Of a stretch of 64,000 bases of DNA, positions 17,165 through 26,946 are shown one piece after another. The notes beneath the pieces were generated by a model. It was not told where the DNA came from. It was given only the letters and a program-made list of their open reading frames with translations, and searched no databases. The stretch is from contig JADJQH010000004.1 in NCBI GenBank assembly GCA_016712865.1, positions 226,904-290,903 of the forward strand, written 5' to 3'. Both the position numbers and the translations under genes were made by a program. Position 1 is the first letter of the stretch, and the number at the start of each line of letters is the position of its first letter. The DNA is from Dokdonella sp. (lineage in GTDB: Bacteria > Pseudomonadota > Gammaproteobacteria > Xanthomonadales > Rhodanobacteraceae).

Positions 17165-18180
17165 GGGTCGAACCCATCCGCAAACAGCAGGTCGTTGTTC
17201 TCATACGCGCCGATGTCGACGTGTGCGCCGGAAAAGCGCGGGCGAAACAGCAGATCCAGTTCGCCGGGGTTGAAGTCGGCCCAGGCTTCGTCATTGCCGG
17301 CGTCGACCAGGGGTGAGGCGGGATCCAGATCCCAATCCGTGCAGAAAAAGGGACATTCGGCAAACTCCGGATCGACAGAAAGCTCATCCAGGACATAGTC
17401 GGGCGGAGTCGAGTTGGCGACGAACCCGATATCGTTGCTGCGCCGACCATGTGCCGCATCACCGCGGAAATCGGCGCCACCCGCAGATGCATTGCCCCAG
17501 ATGATGTTGTTGGCCACGTCGAAGCTGCCGCTGCCCTGCACGAGCACGCCAGCGGGTGAGCTGGGTGAATCGGTAACGTTGGAAAAAATGGTGTTGTTGA
17601 GGACCAGGCTGTCGCCGCCTGCGCCAAGATTCAGGCCGCCGACGGCACCACCCCGGTTTTGCACCACCAGATTGCCGACGGCAAACAAGCGACCCGTTCC
17701 GGTGGAAACCTGCGCTGCACCGCCGCTGCTTGTGCTGCGGTTGCCGCTGAAGCGGTTCTTGTCCAGGATGATGTTGGCGCTGGTGGCAACCAATTGCAGG
17801 CCACCCCCCGCACCATTGGCAAATCCGTCGGCAAAGTACATGCGTCGGATGCTGACGCTGCCGCCGGTCACGAAAATCGATAGCGGCCTGACCGCGTCGT
17901 TGCCGTCGAGCAGGGAATTGCCAATGACTGAATTGCAGCCGTCGTCGTATCCGCCCACGATACTGAGGATGCGATTCTCGCTTGAGCTGTGCAGCAATTC
18001 GCTGCTCAACGAGTAGACACCCCAGTGCACATTGATGTAGTCATCATCAGCATTGTTTTCCGCCGCGCTCAGTGCGGCCTGCAGGGTCGCCACCGAATCG
18101 ACGCAGGTGATCGTTGCCGCTACGGCTTGCTGGACCGTTCCGAGGCCGAGCAGCACGGCCAGCAGTCTTGAAGTTTGCAT
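17161..18180 (-). CDS. Secreted right-handed beta-helix protein with C-terminal LFADGFDP motif
   Basis: A 339-aa secreted protein. The signal peptide covers about residues 1-21 (RLLAVLLGLGTVQQAVAA). The body has regularly spaced Asn/Gly-rich turns (SIVGGYDDGCNSVIGNSLLD, IILDKNRFSGNRST, LVLNNTIFSNV, FDVANNIIWGNASAGG) typical of parallel beta-helix (pectate-lyase-like) proteins, ending in HVDIGAYENND. The final residues LLFADGFDP recur in two other secreted proteins of this window. No enzymatic residues can be assigned. The TAG stop lies inside the CTAG end of a family B element. Confidence 0.82.
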   Translation of the reverse strand: MQTSRLLAVLLGLGTVQQAVAATITCVDSVATLQAALSAAENNADDDYINVHWGVYSLSSELLHSSSENRILSIVGGYDDGCNSVIGNSLLDGNDAVRPLSIFVTGGSVSIRRMYFADGFANGAGGGLQLVATSANIILDKNRFSGNRSTSSGGAAQVSTGTGRLFAVGNLVVQNRGGAVGGLNLGAGGDSLVLNNTIFSNVTDSPSSPAGVLVQGSGSFDVANNIIWGNASAGGADFRGDAAHGRRSNDIGFVANSTPPDYVLDELSVDPEFAECPFFCTDWDLDPASPLVDAGNDEAWADFNPGELDLLFRPRFSGAHVDIGAYENNDLLFADGFDP

Positions 18181-18332
18181 GTCGATCTCCCGTGGTCCTG
18201 ATCAGGGAAACGGGGTTTGGCGGGATTTCGGACAGGCCCGTTCCACGCTGGCGAAAGCGCCGCAGCATGGCTCTGCGCTATGCTGCCGTCCGGGCAATCG
18301 CGGCAAGGCAAGGTACTGCCGGGGAGGGGGTC

Positions 18333-18899
18333 TTGATCGATCAGGTTCCACTCACCGCCTGGTTGCGTGCCGCAGGCGGCGGCGACCGCGACGCCGCGGA
18401 GCGCGCCTATGCGAGCATCCACGCGGAGTTGCGCCGCTTGGCGGCGCGCCAGCTGGGACGCAACGCAGGCCCGGCCACGCTGACTCCGACCGCGCTGGTC
18501 AACGAGGCCTACCTGAAGCTGGCCAATGGCCGACTCGAGGCCATCAGCGATCGCCGCCACTTTTTCAACCTTGCCGCGCGCGCCATGCGCCAGACCGTGA
18601 TCGACCACGCACGCGAGCGCCTGGCCGAGAAGCGCGGCGGCCAACTGGTGCGTACCGAACTGGACGAGCAACTGCCCGGATCAGGCATGGATGCGCAGCA
18701 ATCCCTGGCCCTGCAGCAGGCGCTCGATGTGCTGGAAAAACAGGACGCCGAACTTGCCGAGTGCCTGATCCTGCGCGCATTCGGTGGCCTGAGCGCCAGC
18801 GAAATTGCCGAGCTGCGTGGAGTCAACGAGCGCACCGTCAACCGTGACCTGGTGCTGGCACGCAACTACCTGCGCATGGTGCTGGAGCCCCCCGGCTGA
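18333..18899 (+). CDS. ECF-type RNA polymerase sigma factor (Sig-70_X6/TIGR02999-like)
   Basis: About 188 aa. Region 2 is seen in ELRRLAARQLGRNAGPATLT and PTALVNEAYLKLANG, and RHFFNLAARAMRQTVIDHAR is typical of the TIGR02999 family. Region 4 is ILRAFGGLSASEIAELRGVN with ERTVNRDLVLARNYLR. I favour the TTG at 18333, which sits five bases after GGGGAGGGGG and fits the family N-terminus; ATG 18267 is the alternative. No anti-sigma gene is adjacent, so control is unknown. Divergent from the beta-helix protein gene. Confidence 0.85.
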   Translation: MIDQVPLTAWLRAAGGGDRDAAERAYASIHAELRRLAARQLGRNAGPATLTPTALVNEAYLKLANGRLEAISDRRHFFNLAARAMRQTVIDHARERLAEKRGGQLVRTELDEQLPGSGMDAQQSLALQQALDVLEKQDAELAECLILRAFGGLSASEIAELRGVNERTVNRDLVLARNYLRMVLEPPG

Positions 18900-18949
18900 C
18901 CCGCTGACGGTGCAATCATCGGACTCGTATAGCAGCGCCTGTTCCGCTT

Positions 18950-19605
18950 GTAGAGCCAGGCTTGCTCGGCTGTCGCGTCAGGCAATGCAATCAGCGGAGC
19001 AAGCTCCGCTCTACCAAAGCGCGATGTAATTCGTAGAGCCGAGCTTGCTCGGCTGTCGCGTCAGGCAATGCAATCAGCGGAGCAAGCTCCGCTCTACAAA
19101 AGCGCGATGTAATTCGTAGAGCCGAGCTTGCTCGGCTGTCGCGTTAGGCAATGCAATCAGCGGAGCAAGCTCCGCTCTACCAAAGCGCGATGTGTCTCGT
19201 AGAGCCAAGCTTGCTCGGCTGTCGCGTCAGGCAATGCAATCAGCGGAGCAAGCTCCGCTCTACCAAAGCGCGATGTATCTCGTAGAGCCGAGCTTGCTCG
19301 GCTGTCGTCTCGGGCGCCGCAATGAGCGGAGCAAGCTCCGCTCTACAAAAGCGCGATGTATCTGGTAGAGCCGAGCTTGCTCGGCTGTCGCGTCAGGCAA
19401 TGCAATCAGCGGAGCAAGCTCCGCTCTACAAAAGCGCGATGTATCTCGTAGAGCCAAGCTTGCTCGGCTGTCGCGTCAGGCAGTGCAATCAGCGGAGCAA
19501 GCTCCGCTCTACGAACAAATATCGGGGCGCCGGTGCTTTTGTAGAGCCGAGCTTGCTCGGCTGTCGCGTCAGGCAATGCAATCAGCGGAGCAAGCTCCGC
19601 TCTAC
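18950..19605 (+). repeat. Tandem array of eight GTAG-REP pairs, 83-bp period
   Basis: Units start at 18950, 19033, 19116, 19199, 19282, 19365, 19448 and 19541: seven steps with an exact period of 83 bp for the first six and 93 bp for the last. Each unit is GTAGAGCCGAGCTTGCTCGG, a ~20-bp linker (TCGCGTCAGGCAATGCAATC) and the inverted partner AGCGGAGCAAGCTCCGCTCT. Both hairpins vary slightly between units (GAG/AAG/AGG). This is a BIME-like array of family A; it separates the sigma factor from the convergent lipoprotein-like gene. Confidence 0.95.
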
Positions 19606-19635
19606 AATGGCAAGAGTGTGCGTACGCAGAGTCTG

Positions 19636-20479
19636 TCAACTGCCGCCGTGCTTGGTGGATTCCTTGGCCAATTTCCATGCGCCACCCTCGCGCTGCATGG
19701 TGACGACGGAGGTCACAGCGCCGCCATCGGCATCCGTTCCGCTGTATTCCAGCGTTGCGGTGTCACCCTTGCTGTTGCCATTCACGTACTTCGGATTCTT
19801 CAGCGCCATGCCCTGGATGAAGGAGAACATCTCCTTGAAATCGGCATCGTTGCGGTGGGCAAGCAGTTCATCCGCGCGCGATTGGGTCATGGTCTTGGCC
19901 AGCGCATCGATATCGCCCTTGGCCAGGGCCTTGCTGTAGGCCAGGTAGGCCTTGCCGGCGTCGCCGCCGCCAGCCGGCAAGGCGGCACCGAGGTCGGCCG
20001 CGCCGGGCAAATCGAGGGCGAAGCCGAGGTCGTAGTAGCGCCCCTGAGGTCTTGTCTTCCTCGTCGTTGCTGCGGAAACTGCCTTCGATGCGCGCATCGT
20101 CGTTTTGCTTGAGGTCCAGCGTGTACCAGCCACTACCGCTGGTGGAACCGCTGTAGCCATCCATCTGGATGTTGAGGTTCTGCACATTGCCGTCAGCTTC
20201 GATGTTGAGTTCGACCCGGGTTGCGCCACGCAGCTGGTCATCCAGGACGTCGCCGCGATCCGTGGCATCGGCCAAAGCCGCCGCGTCGATGGCCTTGTCG
20301 CTGAACACCACGCTGGTGATCTGCTGGCCCTTGTTGAATCGATCAGCGGTTCGGTAGGCGTAGGCGTAAGGCAAGGCAATGGCCTTGCCATCGTTGTACA
20401 TGGTGCCGGAACCATCGGCGTACGCCGCACTGCTCACGCAACCGAGCATCACGGCCAAGATCAGTGGAATGCGTTTCAT
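19636..20479 (-). pseudogene. Exported protein of unknown function, interrupted by one frameshift
   Basis: The start ATG 20479 has AGGAG nine bases upstream and a signal peptide (MKRIPLILAVMLGCVSSAAY). The frame reads through NIQMDGYSGSTSGSGWYTLD to NDEEDKTSG at about 20050. It then continues in another frame from RYYDLGFALDLPGAADLG to KLAKESTKHGGS at 19636. Removing one G from the GGGG run at about 20042-20046 restores one ~280-aa protein. The C-terminal half (YLAYSKALAKGDIDALAKTM) resembles small periplasmic NTF2-like proteins. The break may be a homopolymer sequencing error or a true mutation. Function unknown. Confidence 0.75.
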
Positions 20480-20611
20480 GGACATGCTCCTGAATGGAAG
20501 ATGCCGCTTCACCCCGGGAATCTCCCGGCCGGCATCACGCCAGGAGGATTCGAGCGCGCATCTTGCTCGCTGCGGATTGCCCGCGTCAAAACCTGGTGAG
20601 CATGGCTGATG

Positions 20612-22411
20612 TCACGCCGGCCACAGCAGTGGCGCAATGCAGGCAACCGCGATGCCCAGCATCACCGTAAGTGGCGTGCCGACGCGTACAAAATCGACAA
20701 AACGATAATTGCCCGGTTCGTACACCAGCAGGTTGCCGTGATGGCCGATGGGGGTGATGAAGGCGGCCACCGAACCCATGGCAACGCTGATCACCGTGGC
20801 GGCGGCGGAAATGTCGAGCGGGTCCGACATGCCGATGGCAATGGGTGCCAGCAGGATCGTGGTTGCCGTATCCGAAAGGATCTGGGTCAGCAGCGCGGCG
20901 GCAGCGAACAAGGCGAGCAGAACCCAGGTCACCTCCCAGTGGGCAACCAGTGGCGACAGCCAGTCGGCAAACAGGTTGGCCGTTCCGGAACGTTGCATGG
21001 CAAGACCCAGCGGAATCGCGCCGGCAATGAACACGAACAGCCTCGCCTCGATGGATTCGTAGGCCTGCTTCAAGCTCAGGCATCCACTCAGGACCATGGT
21101 CGACGCGCCGGCCAGAAAGGCAATGGACACCGGCAGCAGCTCGGTCGCTGCGCTGGCGACGCTGGCGCCCATGATGAGCGCAGCGAGCCACGCCTTGCCC
21201 GGCTTGGCGCGCGCGCGACCCTCGAATGGCAGCAGCAACAGGAACGAGCCGTGGTCGGCGAGGCGTTGCGCCGCATCCTGACCGCCCCACATCACCACCA
21301 CGTCACCGGGTCGCAGTTCCAGTTTGGACAGCTCGCGATACATGAATCCGTGCTTGCGCCACAGGCCGACAACGACCAGTCCGTAGCGGCCGAGGAAATC
21401 GATCTCGCTGATGCTGCGCCCGGCAAATTCGGAATCGGGTGCGATCACGGCCTGCACCAAACGCTCATTGCGTTGCGCCGTCCTTCCGTCTTCCTCGGCC
21501 AGTTCATCGCCGTACTGGACCACGGCATGCAAAGCCAGACCCTGTTCGCGATCCAGGGCGGCCAGCTCATCCGGAGCGGCGTGCACCAGCAACAGGTCGC
21601 CACTGGCCAAAGGCTTGTCCGCCCATGGCCTTGCAAGCGAGCGTCCGTCGCGCAGCCAATCCACCACCGTGAATCGCTCGCTGTGCTCCTTGCAGAACGC
21701 AGTCATGGCCTTGCCCGCCTGCGCCGACTGCTCAAGCACCAGCAATTCGGTGAAATAGCGATTCAGCTGGAATCGGTCCTCCTCGGCCTTCGCGCCTTCA
21801 CGTTGCGGCAGCAACCAGCGTCCGCACACGAGGACATAGAGCGTGCCGATCAGGCACAGGGCGATGCCGAGCGGGGCAATGGAAAAGATGCCAAGCGTCG
21901 CCGCACCGGCGCGCTCAGGTTGGTCGCGCGCAACGAGAAAGGCCGGAGCGGCAATCACGGTTACCGTGGTGCCCAGCGATGCGGCCAGGGCCATTGGCAT
22001 CAGCAGACGAGGCGCCGGCAGCTTGTGGCTGCGGCTCAACGTGAGCAACACCGGCAACATCAGTGCGGAAACCATCAGGTGGTGGCTAAATGCCGCCATC
22101 AGGGCAACGCTTGGCATGATCACCAGCACCGCGCGCCACACCCGGTCTCCGGACAAGCGCCCGATCCACCCGCCCAGGCGACCGGCCAGCCCGGTGTGAT
22201 TCAAGCCGCCGGAAAGCACGAACATCGAAACCAGCAGGATCGCCGGCTCGCTGGAGAATCCCGACAAGGCCTCGGTTGGCGACAGCAAGCCGCTGGCGGC
22301 CAGCGCGATGACGATCAGCATCGCGGTCAGGTCGAGGCGGATCCACTCGCTCACCAGCAGCACCAGGGCGCTGCCGAGAATCAGCAAGAACACGATCTGT
22401 TGCGGGTCCAT
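20612..22411 (-). CDS. SLC13/DASS-type permease with central TrkA-C-like domains
   Basis: About 599 aa. Two blocks of transmembrane helices (about residues 5-200 and 400-598) flank a soluble middle of ~190 residues. The middle holds two regions like TrkA-C domains (VVDWLRDGRSLARPWADKPL; APDSEFAGRSISEIDFLG), as in many bacterial SLC13 permeases. The two signature hairpins are present but altered: AAFSHHLMVSALMLPVLLTL in the first half, and LSDTATTILLAPIAIG with ITPIGHHGNLLVY in the second. It should be a Na+- or H+-coupled anion or dicarboxylate carrier; the substrate is not predictable. Start at ATG 22411, giving DPQQIVFLLILGSAL. Confidence 0.88.
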   Translation of the reverse strand: MDPQQIVFLLILGSALVLLVSEWIRLDLTAMLIVIALAASGLLSPTEALSGFSSEPAILLVSMFVLSGGLNHTGLAGRLGGWIGRLSGDRVWRAVLVIMPSVALMAAFSHHLMVSALMLPVLLTLSRSHKLPAPRLLMPMALAASLGTTVTVIAAPAFLVARDQPERAGAATLGIFSIAPLGIALCLIGTLYVLVCGRWLLPQREGAKAEEDRFQLNRYFTELLVLEQSAQAGKAMTAFCKEHSERFTVVDWLRDGRSLARPWADKPLASGDLLLVHAAPDELAALDREQGLALHAVVQYGDELAEEDGRTAQRNERLVQAVIAPDSEFAGRSISEIDFLGRYGLVVVGLWRKHGFMYRELSKLELRPGDVVVMWGGQDAAQRLADHGSFLLLLPFEGRARAKPGKAWLAALIMGASVASAATELLPVSIAFLAGASTMVLSGCLSLKQAYESIEARLFVFIAGAIPLGLAMQRSGTANLFADWLSPLVAHWEVTWVLLALFAAAALLTQILSDTATTILLAPIAIGMSDPLDISAAATVISVAMGSVAAFITPIGHHGNLLVYEPGNYRFVDFVRVGTPLTVMLGIAVACIAPLLWPA

Positions 22412-22596
22412 GCAGCGGCACGATGTCATTTGGGCCTGTCATGGTAATCGCAATGCGGCGCGGCGCGCGCCCGTGCGGCAATCGATACAGCCTGACCCGC
22501 AGGCATATGCTGATGCCGGATCAGCCGAATCCTTGCCCTTGATCGACAGCCTCGAGCTGGATGGTCTGCACCTGCACGAATTCGTGGCGCGTTGCT

Positions 22597-24082
22597 TCAA
22601 TCCGCCGGCACGGTGCGTTCACGTGCCCATTCACGCAGGGCCGCCACGCGGTCGGCCATCATCACCGACAGGGGTTTGGTGTTGGCCGCCTCGTCGAGCA
22701 GGTGCTGCGTGTTCAGGGCCTTGTTTTCGGCGGCAGCGGTGTACTGCGCGGCAACGATCAACTGTTCGATCTCGGCACCGGAGAATCCGTCACTGGCCTG
22801 GGCAATGGCGGGCAGGTCGAAGTCGGTCACCTTCAGTTCGCGCTTGAGGAGGTGGATGCGCAGGATCTCCATGCGAGCCTCCGTATCCGGTAGGTCAACA
22901 AAGAAGGTTTCGTCGAAGCGACCCTTGCGCAACAGTTCGGCGGGCAAGACGGAAACATCATTGGCCGTGGCCACCAGGAATACCTGGCCCTTGCGTTCGG
23001 CCATCCAGGTGAGCAAATAGCCGAGCACGCGGCGTGAGACGCCATCGTCGCTGCCTTCGGTGGACAAAGCCTTCTCGATCTCGTCCAGCCACAGCACGCA
23101 GGGCGAGAGCATCTCGGCGTTCTTGAGTGCCGCACGCAGGTTGCGCTCGGTTTCGCCGTGGTACTTGTTGTACAGGGTGCCGATATCGAGCCGCAGCAGC
23201 GGCACGCCGAAACCACCGGCAACCGCCTTGGCCGCAAGGCTCTTGCCGCAACCCTGGACACCCAGCAGCAGGATGCCCTTGGGCGGATCGAGCTTGGCCG
23301 CCTGCTTCTTGCCGATGAACGCGGGCACGCGTTTCTGTACCCACTGCTTGAGCCGATTCAGGCCGGCGACATCGGCAAAACTGGCGGTTTCATATTCGTA
23401 GTGCAGCAGGTTCTCACGGTCGAGCAGCTCGCACTTGGCCTTGCCAAGGCCGGGCAGGTCGGCCGGACCCAGCGCGCCATCCGCGTGGATCAGTTTGCGC
23501 ACGATGCGTCGGGCGTCGATCAGGGTCAGCCCGACCAGATTGCGCACGATGGTGCGCGCGGCATCGGCATCCACCTCGACACGGCGCCCGGTTTCCCGCG
23601 AGTAGTTGAATGCTTCTTCGCGCACCAGCGCGGCCATGGCCTGGATATCCGGCAGCGCCAGTTGAAAGGGCGTAGCCAGCGGCACCAGGTCATCGGGCAG
23701 CTCGTAACGCGCACCGACCAGCGCAAGGGTATGTTCCGGACTTGGCCTGGCGCAGCACGATCTCGCGCATCAGGCGCAAGGCCATCGGGTAACGCAGGTA
23801 AGGCTGGAAATCGAGCAGCAGGAAAACCGCCGATTCGCCGTGTTGCTTGATGAAACCCAGCATTTGCGACGCGTCGCCGTACGAGCCTTCCTCGGACTCG
23901 GCATCGGCATCCATATCAAGGCGCTTCAAGCCCTGGGTGATGCTCCAACTGAACAGGGGTCGCAGCGACTGCGCGATGGCATGCCGGAAACTCTCGATGA
24001 CGCGCCCTTCCTCGGCTGATTCGATAACCAGCAAGGGAGTGCGCGCACGCAGCAGGGTGACCAGATCCTGATTGGCACTCAT
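22597..24082 (-). pseudogene. Ycf46-like AAA+ ATPase, one frameshift
   Basis: Resembles the cyanobacterial/plastid Ycf46 family in layout. The N-terminal part (from ATG 24082, SANQDLVTLLRARTPLLVIE) runs to QAKSG at about 23740. The frame then shifts to EHTLALVGARYELPDDLVPL and continues to 22597. The AAA+ module has Walker A GVQGCGKSLAAKA, Walker B VLWLDEIEKAL, sensor-1 VATANDV and the RKGRFDETFFVDLP arginine-finger region; the small domain contains DGFSGAEIEQLI. One extra G in TCCGGAAC is enough to explain the break, so this may be an intact ~495-aa gene with a sequencing error. Role in bacteria is poorly defined. Confidence 0.82.
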
Positions 24083-24244
24083 GGGGCCCCGGACTCCATG
24101 CGGCAAAGCGCGCAAGCCTACCATGGCGCCTTGCGGCATAATGGCGGACTGACTCGCTCCGGCCGGACCCCATGCCTGTCGCCGCGGGAGCTCCCCCCAA
24201 ATTCAAGTCGCACCGGCACCCGCTGCCCAAAGAGCCAATTCACC

Positions 24245-26323
24245 ATGCTTAGAGAAGCCATCGAACTCCATCGCCAGGGTCGCCTGGAAGAAGCCGAAAC
24301 TGCTTACCGCGCGGCGCTGCAAGGCAATCCGAACGACGGCGAAGCCTTGCGTGGCCTCGGCGCCGTGCGACGCATGCGCGGTGATCTGGCCGAAAGCGCA
24401 GCGTTGATTTCGCGTGCCCATGTGCTGGCTCCCGAACAGCCCAAGCTGCTCATGATGCTCGGTGCCGTGCAGTTCGAGTTGGGCAACGCGGACGCCTCGC
24501 GCGATGCTTATGAGCGCGTGCTTGCCCTGGACCCCAACACCGCGGGAGCGCACACGGCGCTCGGTCACATTGCCATGATGCAAGGCAATCCGACCTTGGC
24601 CGAACAGTATTTCCGCACCGCGATGCGGGTCAACGAAGATCCGCAGGCGCTGGCCGGACTCGGCACGCTTGCGCTGGACCGTGATGATCCGGAAACCGCC
24701 ATCAAGTACCTGACACGCGCCTCCGATCTGGCGCCGAAGGATGCCGGCATCGCCTATGCGTTGGGTCGTGGATTTGCCAAGCGCGGCATGATTGCCTTTG
24801 CCGAGCAGGCCTTCCGCAATGCACTGCGCCTGCGGCCCGGGCAGCCGAATGCAACCAGTGCACTCGGCCAGTTGCTGGTCCAGGAAAAGCGCCCGGGTGA
24901 AGCCGAACCCTACTTCCGCTCGCTGCTCGGCAAGCGCGGCTTCGATCTGGTCGCCGAACTCGGCATGGGCGATGTCGCGCGCCAGCAGGAGCGTTTCGAA
25001 GAAGCCGTTGAATCCTACAAGCGCGCCCTGGCTCTCAAGCCGGATCATGCGCTTGCCTTTGAAACCCTGATCGCCTGCCTCGGCAAACTCGGTCGCGGTT
25101 CCGACATTCTTCAATTGCTCAACCAGCGTCTCGGCGAGCATCCCGAACAGGATCGCTGGCGCGTCATGCGTGCGCGCGTGTTTGAAGCCGGTGGTCGCAT
25201 CGGCGAGGCCATTGCGGACTGGAAGTGGCTGCACGACAAACATCCGCAGAACGGCGAGGCCGTGGCGGAACTGGCCCGCGCGCACGAGCTCAATGGCGAT
25301 CTCGACCTTGCCGCCAGCCTGGCGGAAAGCGCCGCCACCCTGAATCCGGACAATCCCGCGCTCACGGTCGTGCGCGTGCGCGCCCTCATGCGCAAGGGCG
25401 AAAACGAGCGTGCGCGTGAATTGCTTGCGGGCATCAGCCTGAGCCAGGTCGAACAGAACCTGTCTCGTACCTGCATGAACCTCTATGGTCACTTGCATGA
25501 TCGCGCCGGGCAGATGGTCGAGGCATGCGACTACTTCCGCGAATCGCAGAATGCACTGCCGCTGGTGCTGCCATCGCTCGATCCGCTGCCGGAAAACTTC
25601 GAGGCCGAACTGGCAAGGGTTGACGGCCAAGCCTGGTCGCAGGCGCCGATCCTGCTGGTCGGTGCGCCGGGCAGCGGCGTCGAACGCATCGCCGCGTTGC
25701 TGGCCGAGCAACCCGGGTTTAACGTGTTGCGTGATCGCGTGCAAGGCGTGCGCAACGACTGCTTCGATGGTGCGGCCGTGGACCTCAGTGCCGACAGCAT
25801 GCCGGAAGCGGATGCCGCAGCGCATCGCGAAACCTACCAGGCCAGCCTGCGCGCGCGCGGCCTCGATCTCGACAAACCGCTGATCGACTGGATCCCGCGT
25901 TTCGATGCACGCTACCTGCTGGTGGCACGCCACGTGATGCCCGGCACCCGCATCATCATCGTCGATGCCGACCCGCGCGAAGCCATGCTCAACTGGCTGG
26001 CGTTCGGTTGGCTGCCCTTTGCCGGCATGAGCGATTTCGACAATTGCGTGGACTGGCTGGCGCGCGCCACCGCGCACCTGCGTTTCGCCGCAAACCAGAA
26101 CGTGGTGCCGGGCATTGTCGTGGATGCGGAAAAGGTGATGGCGGATCCCGCCAAGGCCGGTGCCGATCTCGCCCGTTTCCTCGGCCTGGAAACCCTCAAG
26201 GCCGGATCGCTCAGCAAGAGTTTCGAAAGCGGCCTCGGCGGAATGCCGGCACGCTTCGCCAAGGGTCATTGGCAGGCCTATGCCGAAGCCCTGGCGGAAC
26301 CCTTCGCCAAGCTGCCTGTTTGA
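24245..26323 (+). CDS. TPR protein with degenerate sulfotransferase-like C-terminal domain
   Basis: 692 aa. Residues 1-430 are a run of tetratricopeptide repeats (YRAALQGNPNDGEALRGLGA, YERVLALDPNTAGAHTALGH, and so on). The C-terminal ~200 residues align by eye with the TPR-sulfotransferase at 31437, but key motifs are lost. The PAPS 5'-phosphosulfate loop reads LVGAPGSGVERIAALL instead of VGxPRxGTTLLxxLL, and the 3'-phosphate motif reads DADPREAMLNWL instead of RRDIRATALSLW. It may therefore be a scaffold rather than an enzyme. The start is ATG 24245; the upstream extension is not conserved-looking. Divergent from the Ycf46-like gene. Confidence 0.85.
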   Translation: MLREAIELHRQGRLEEAETAYRAALQGNPNDGEALRGLGAVRRMRGDLAESAALISRAHVLAPEQPKLLMMLGAVQFELGNADASRDAYERVLALDPNTAGAHTALGHIAMMQGNPTLAEQYFRTAMRVNEDPQALAGLGTLALDRDDPETAIKYLTRASDLAPKDAGIAYALGRGFAKRGMIAFAEQAFRNALRLRPGQPNATSALGQLLVQEKRPGEAEPYFRSLLGKRGFDLVAELGMGDVARQQERFEEAVESYKRALALKPDHALAFETLIACLGKLGRGSDILQLLNQRLGEHPEQDRWRVMRARVFEAGGRIGEAIADWKWLHDKHPQNGEAVAELARAHELNGDLDLAASLAESAATLNPDNPALTVVRVRALMRKGENERARELLAGISLSQVEQNLSRTCMNLYGHLHDRAGQMVEACDYFRESQNALPLVLPSLDPLPENFEAELARVDGQAWSQAPILLVGAPGSGVERIAALLAEQPGFNVLRDRVQGVRNDCFDGAAVDLSADSMPEADAAAHRETYQASLRARGLDLDKPLIDWIPRFDARYLLVARHVMPGTRIIIVDADPREAMLNWLAFGWLPFAGMSDFDNCVDWLARATAHLRFAANQNVVPGIVVDAEKVMADPAKAGADLARFLGLETLKAGSLSKSFESGLGGMPARFAKGHWQAYAEALAEPFAKLPV

Positions 26324-26351
26324 CGGGCATCACGCACTGCGGAATCTCCCG

Positions 26352-26552
26352 ATGGCTGAGCGTTGCACGCAGTGTGGGGAACGGACCGCAGTGCGAGGTG
26401 CGCTCAAGTGGTACGGTCGCTTGTTTGTGGGATCGTGGTTCGATTCGAGAATGTGGTGCGCGGACTGCGCGGGCGGATTGAATTTCATCGGTTTGCTGGC
26501 TCTTTCAGCCATTGCGCTTGCCGCGTTCGTGTTGATCGTGATCAGCGGTTAG
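26352..26552 (+). CDS. Small zinc-ribbon-like membrane protein (66 aa)
   Basis: Starts at ATG 26352, 28 bp after the TPR gene. It has two CxxC pairs (CTQC at about 6-9 and CADC at about 36-39), which could form a zinc ribbon, followed by a single hydrophobic segment (FIGLLALSAIALAAFVLIVI) at the C-terminus. Good codon usage supports a real gene. I do not recognise the family; it is probably a tail-anchored inner-membrane protein, possibly co-transcribed with the TPR gene. Confidence 0.55.
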   Translation: MAERCTQCGERTAVRGALKWYGRLFVGSWFDSRMWCADCAGGLNFIGLLALSAIALAAFVLIVISG

Positions 26553-26946
26553 ACAACTGATTTCAAGATCCACCACTCACGCAGGGATCCGAGAGGAAGA
26601 TTCCCCGCCCGCGTGGACCACAGGACACGTAATGAGACCCTACCCTCAATTCGGGAATTCGAAAGCAGGGTCTGTCGAGCGGCGACGAGCCTCCGGGTTT
26701 CCGCGATACACAACGCTCGGCCGCCTGTGCATTGAGAATCCCGGGGGAAATCGAGCGCGGCCATCGCCATTCAATGAATTGACCAGAGTTGCGCAACAGG
26801 CTCATCATTGATCCGAAATATTGATCTTGCGGTCAATTCAAAAATGGGCCAAGTTGCAATGGAACTATTCGAGCTGGTTCTTAGCAGATGTCTTCACAAG
26901 TGACGTGATGGCGTGAGCCGCATCAATGGGATGGGGACAATCAGGC
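26553..26946. other. Intergenic region, nothing recognisable
   Basis: About 390 bp with lower GC than its neighbours. I see no convincing reading frame, hairpin terminator or member of the repeat families found elsewhere in the window. It probably holds the promoter of the Rieske-like gene that follows. Confidence 0.5.

Noticed and set aside
16935-17627. Minus-strand frame spanning the end of the beta-helix gene and the family C element
   Set aside because: It is a different frame reading through repeat sequence (LNKYGTHSSRASSLPQNQAM is translated family B element).
18950-19605. CRISPR-like array
   Set aside because: Period is regular but every unit is nearly identical throughout, including the part that would be the spacer, and each contains two inverted hairpins. 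It is a REP array; no cas genes are nearby.
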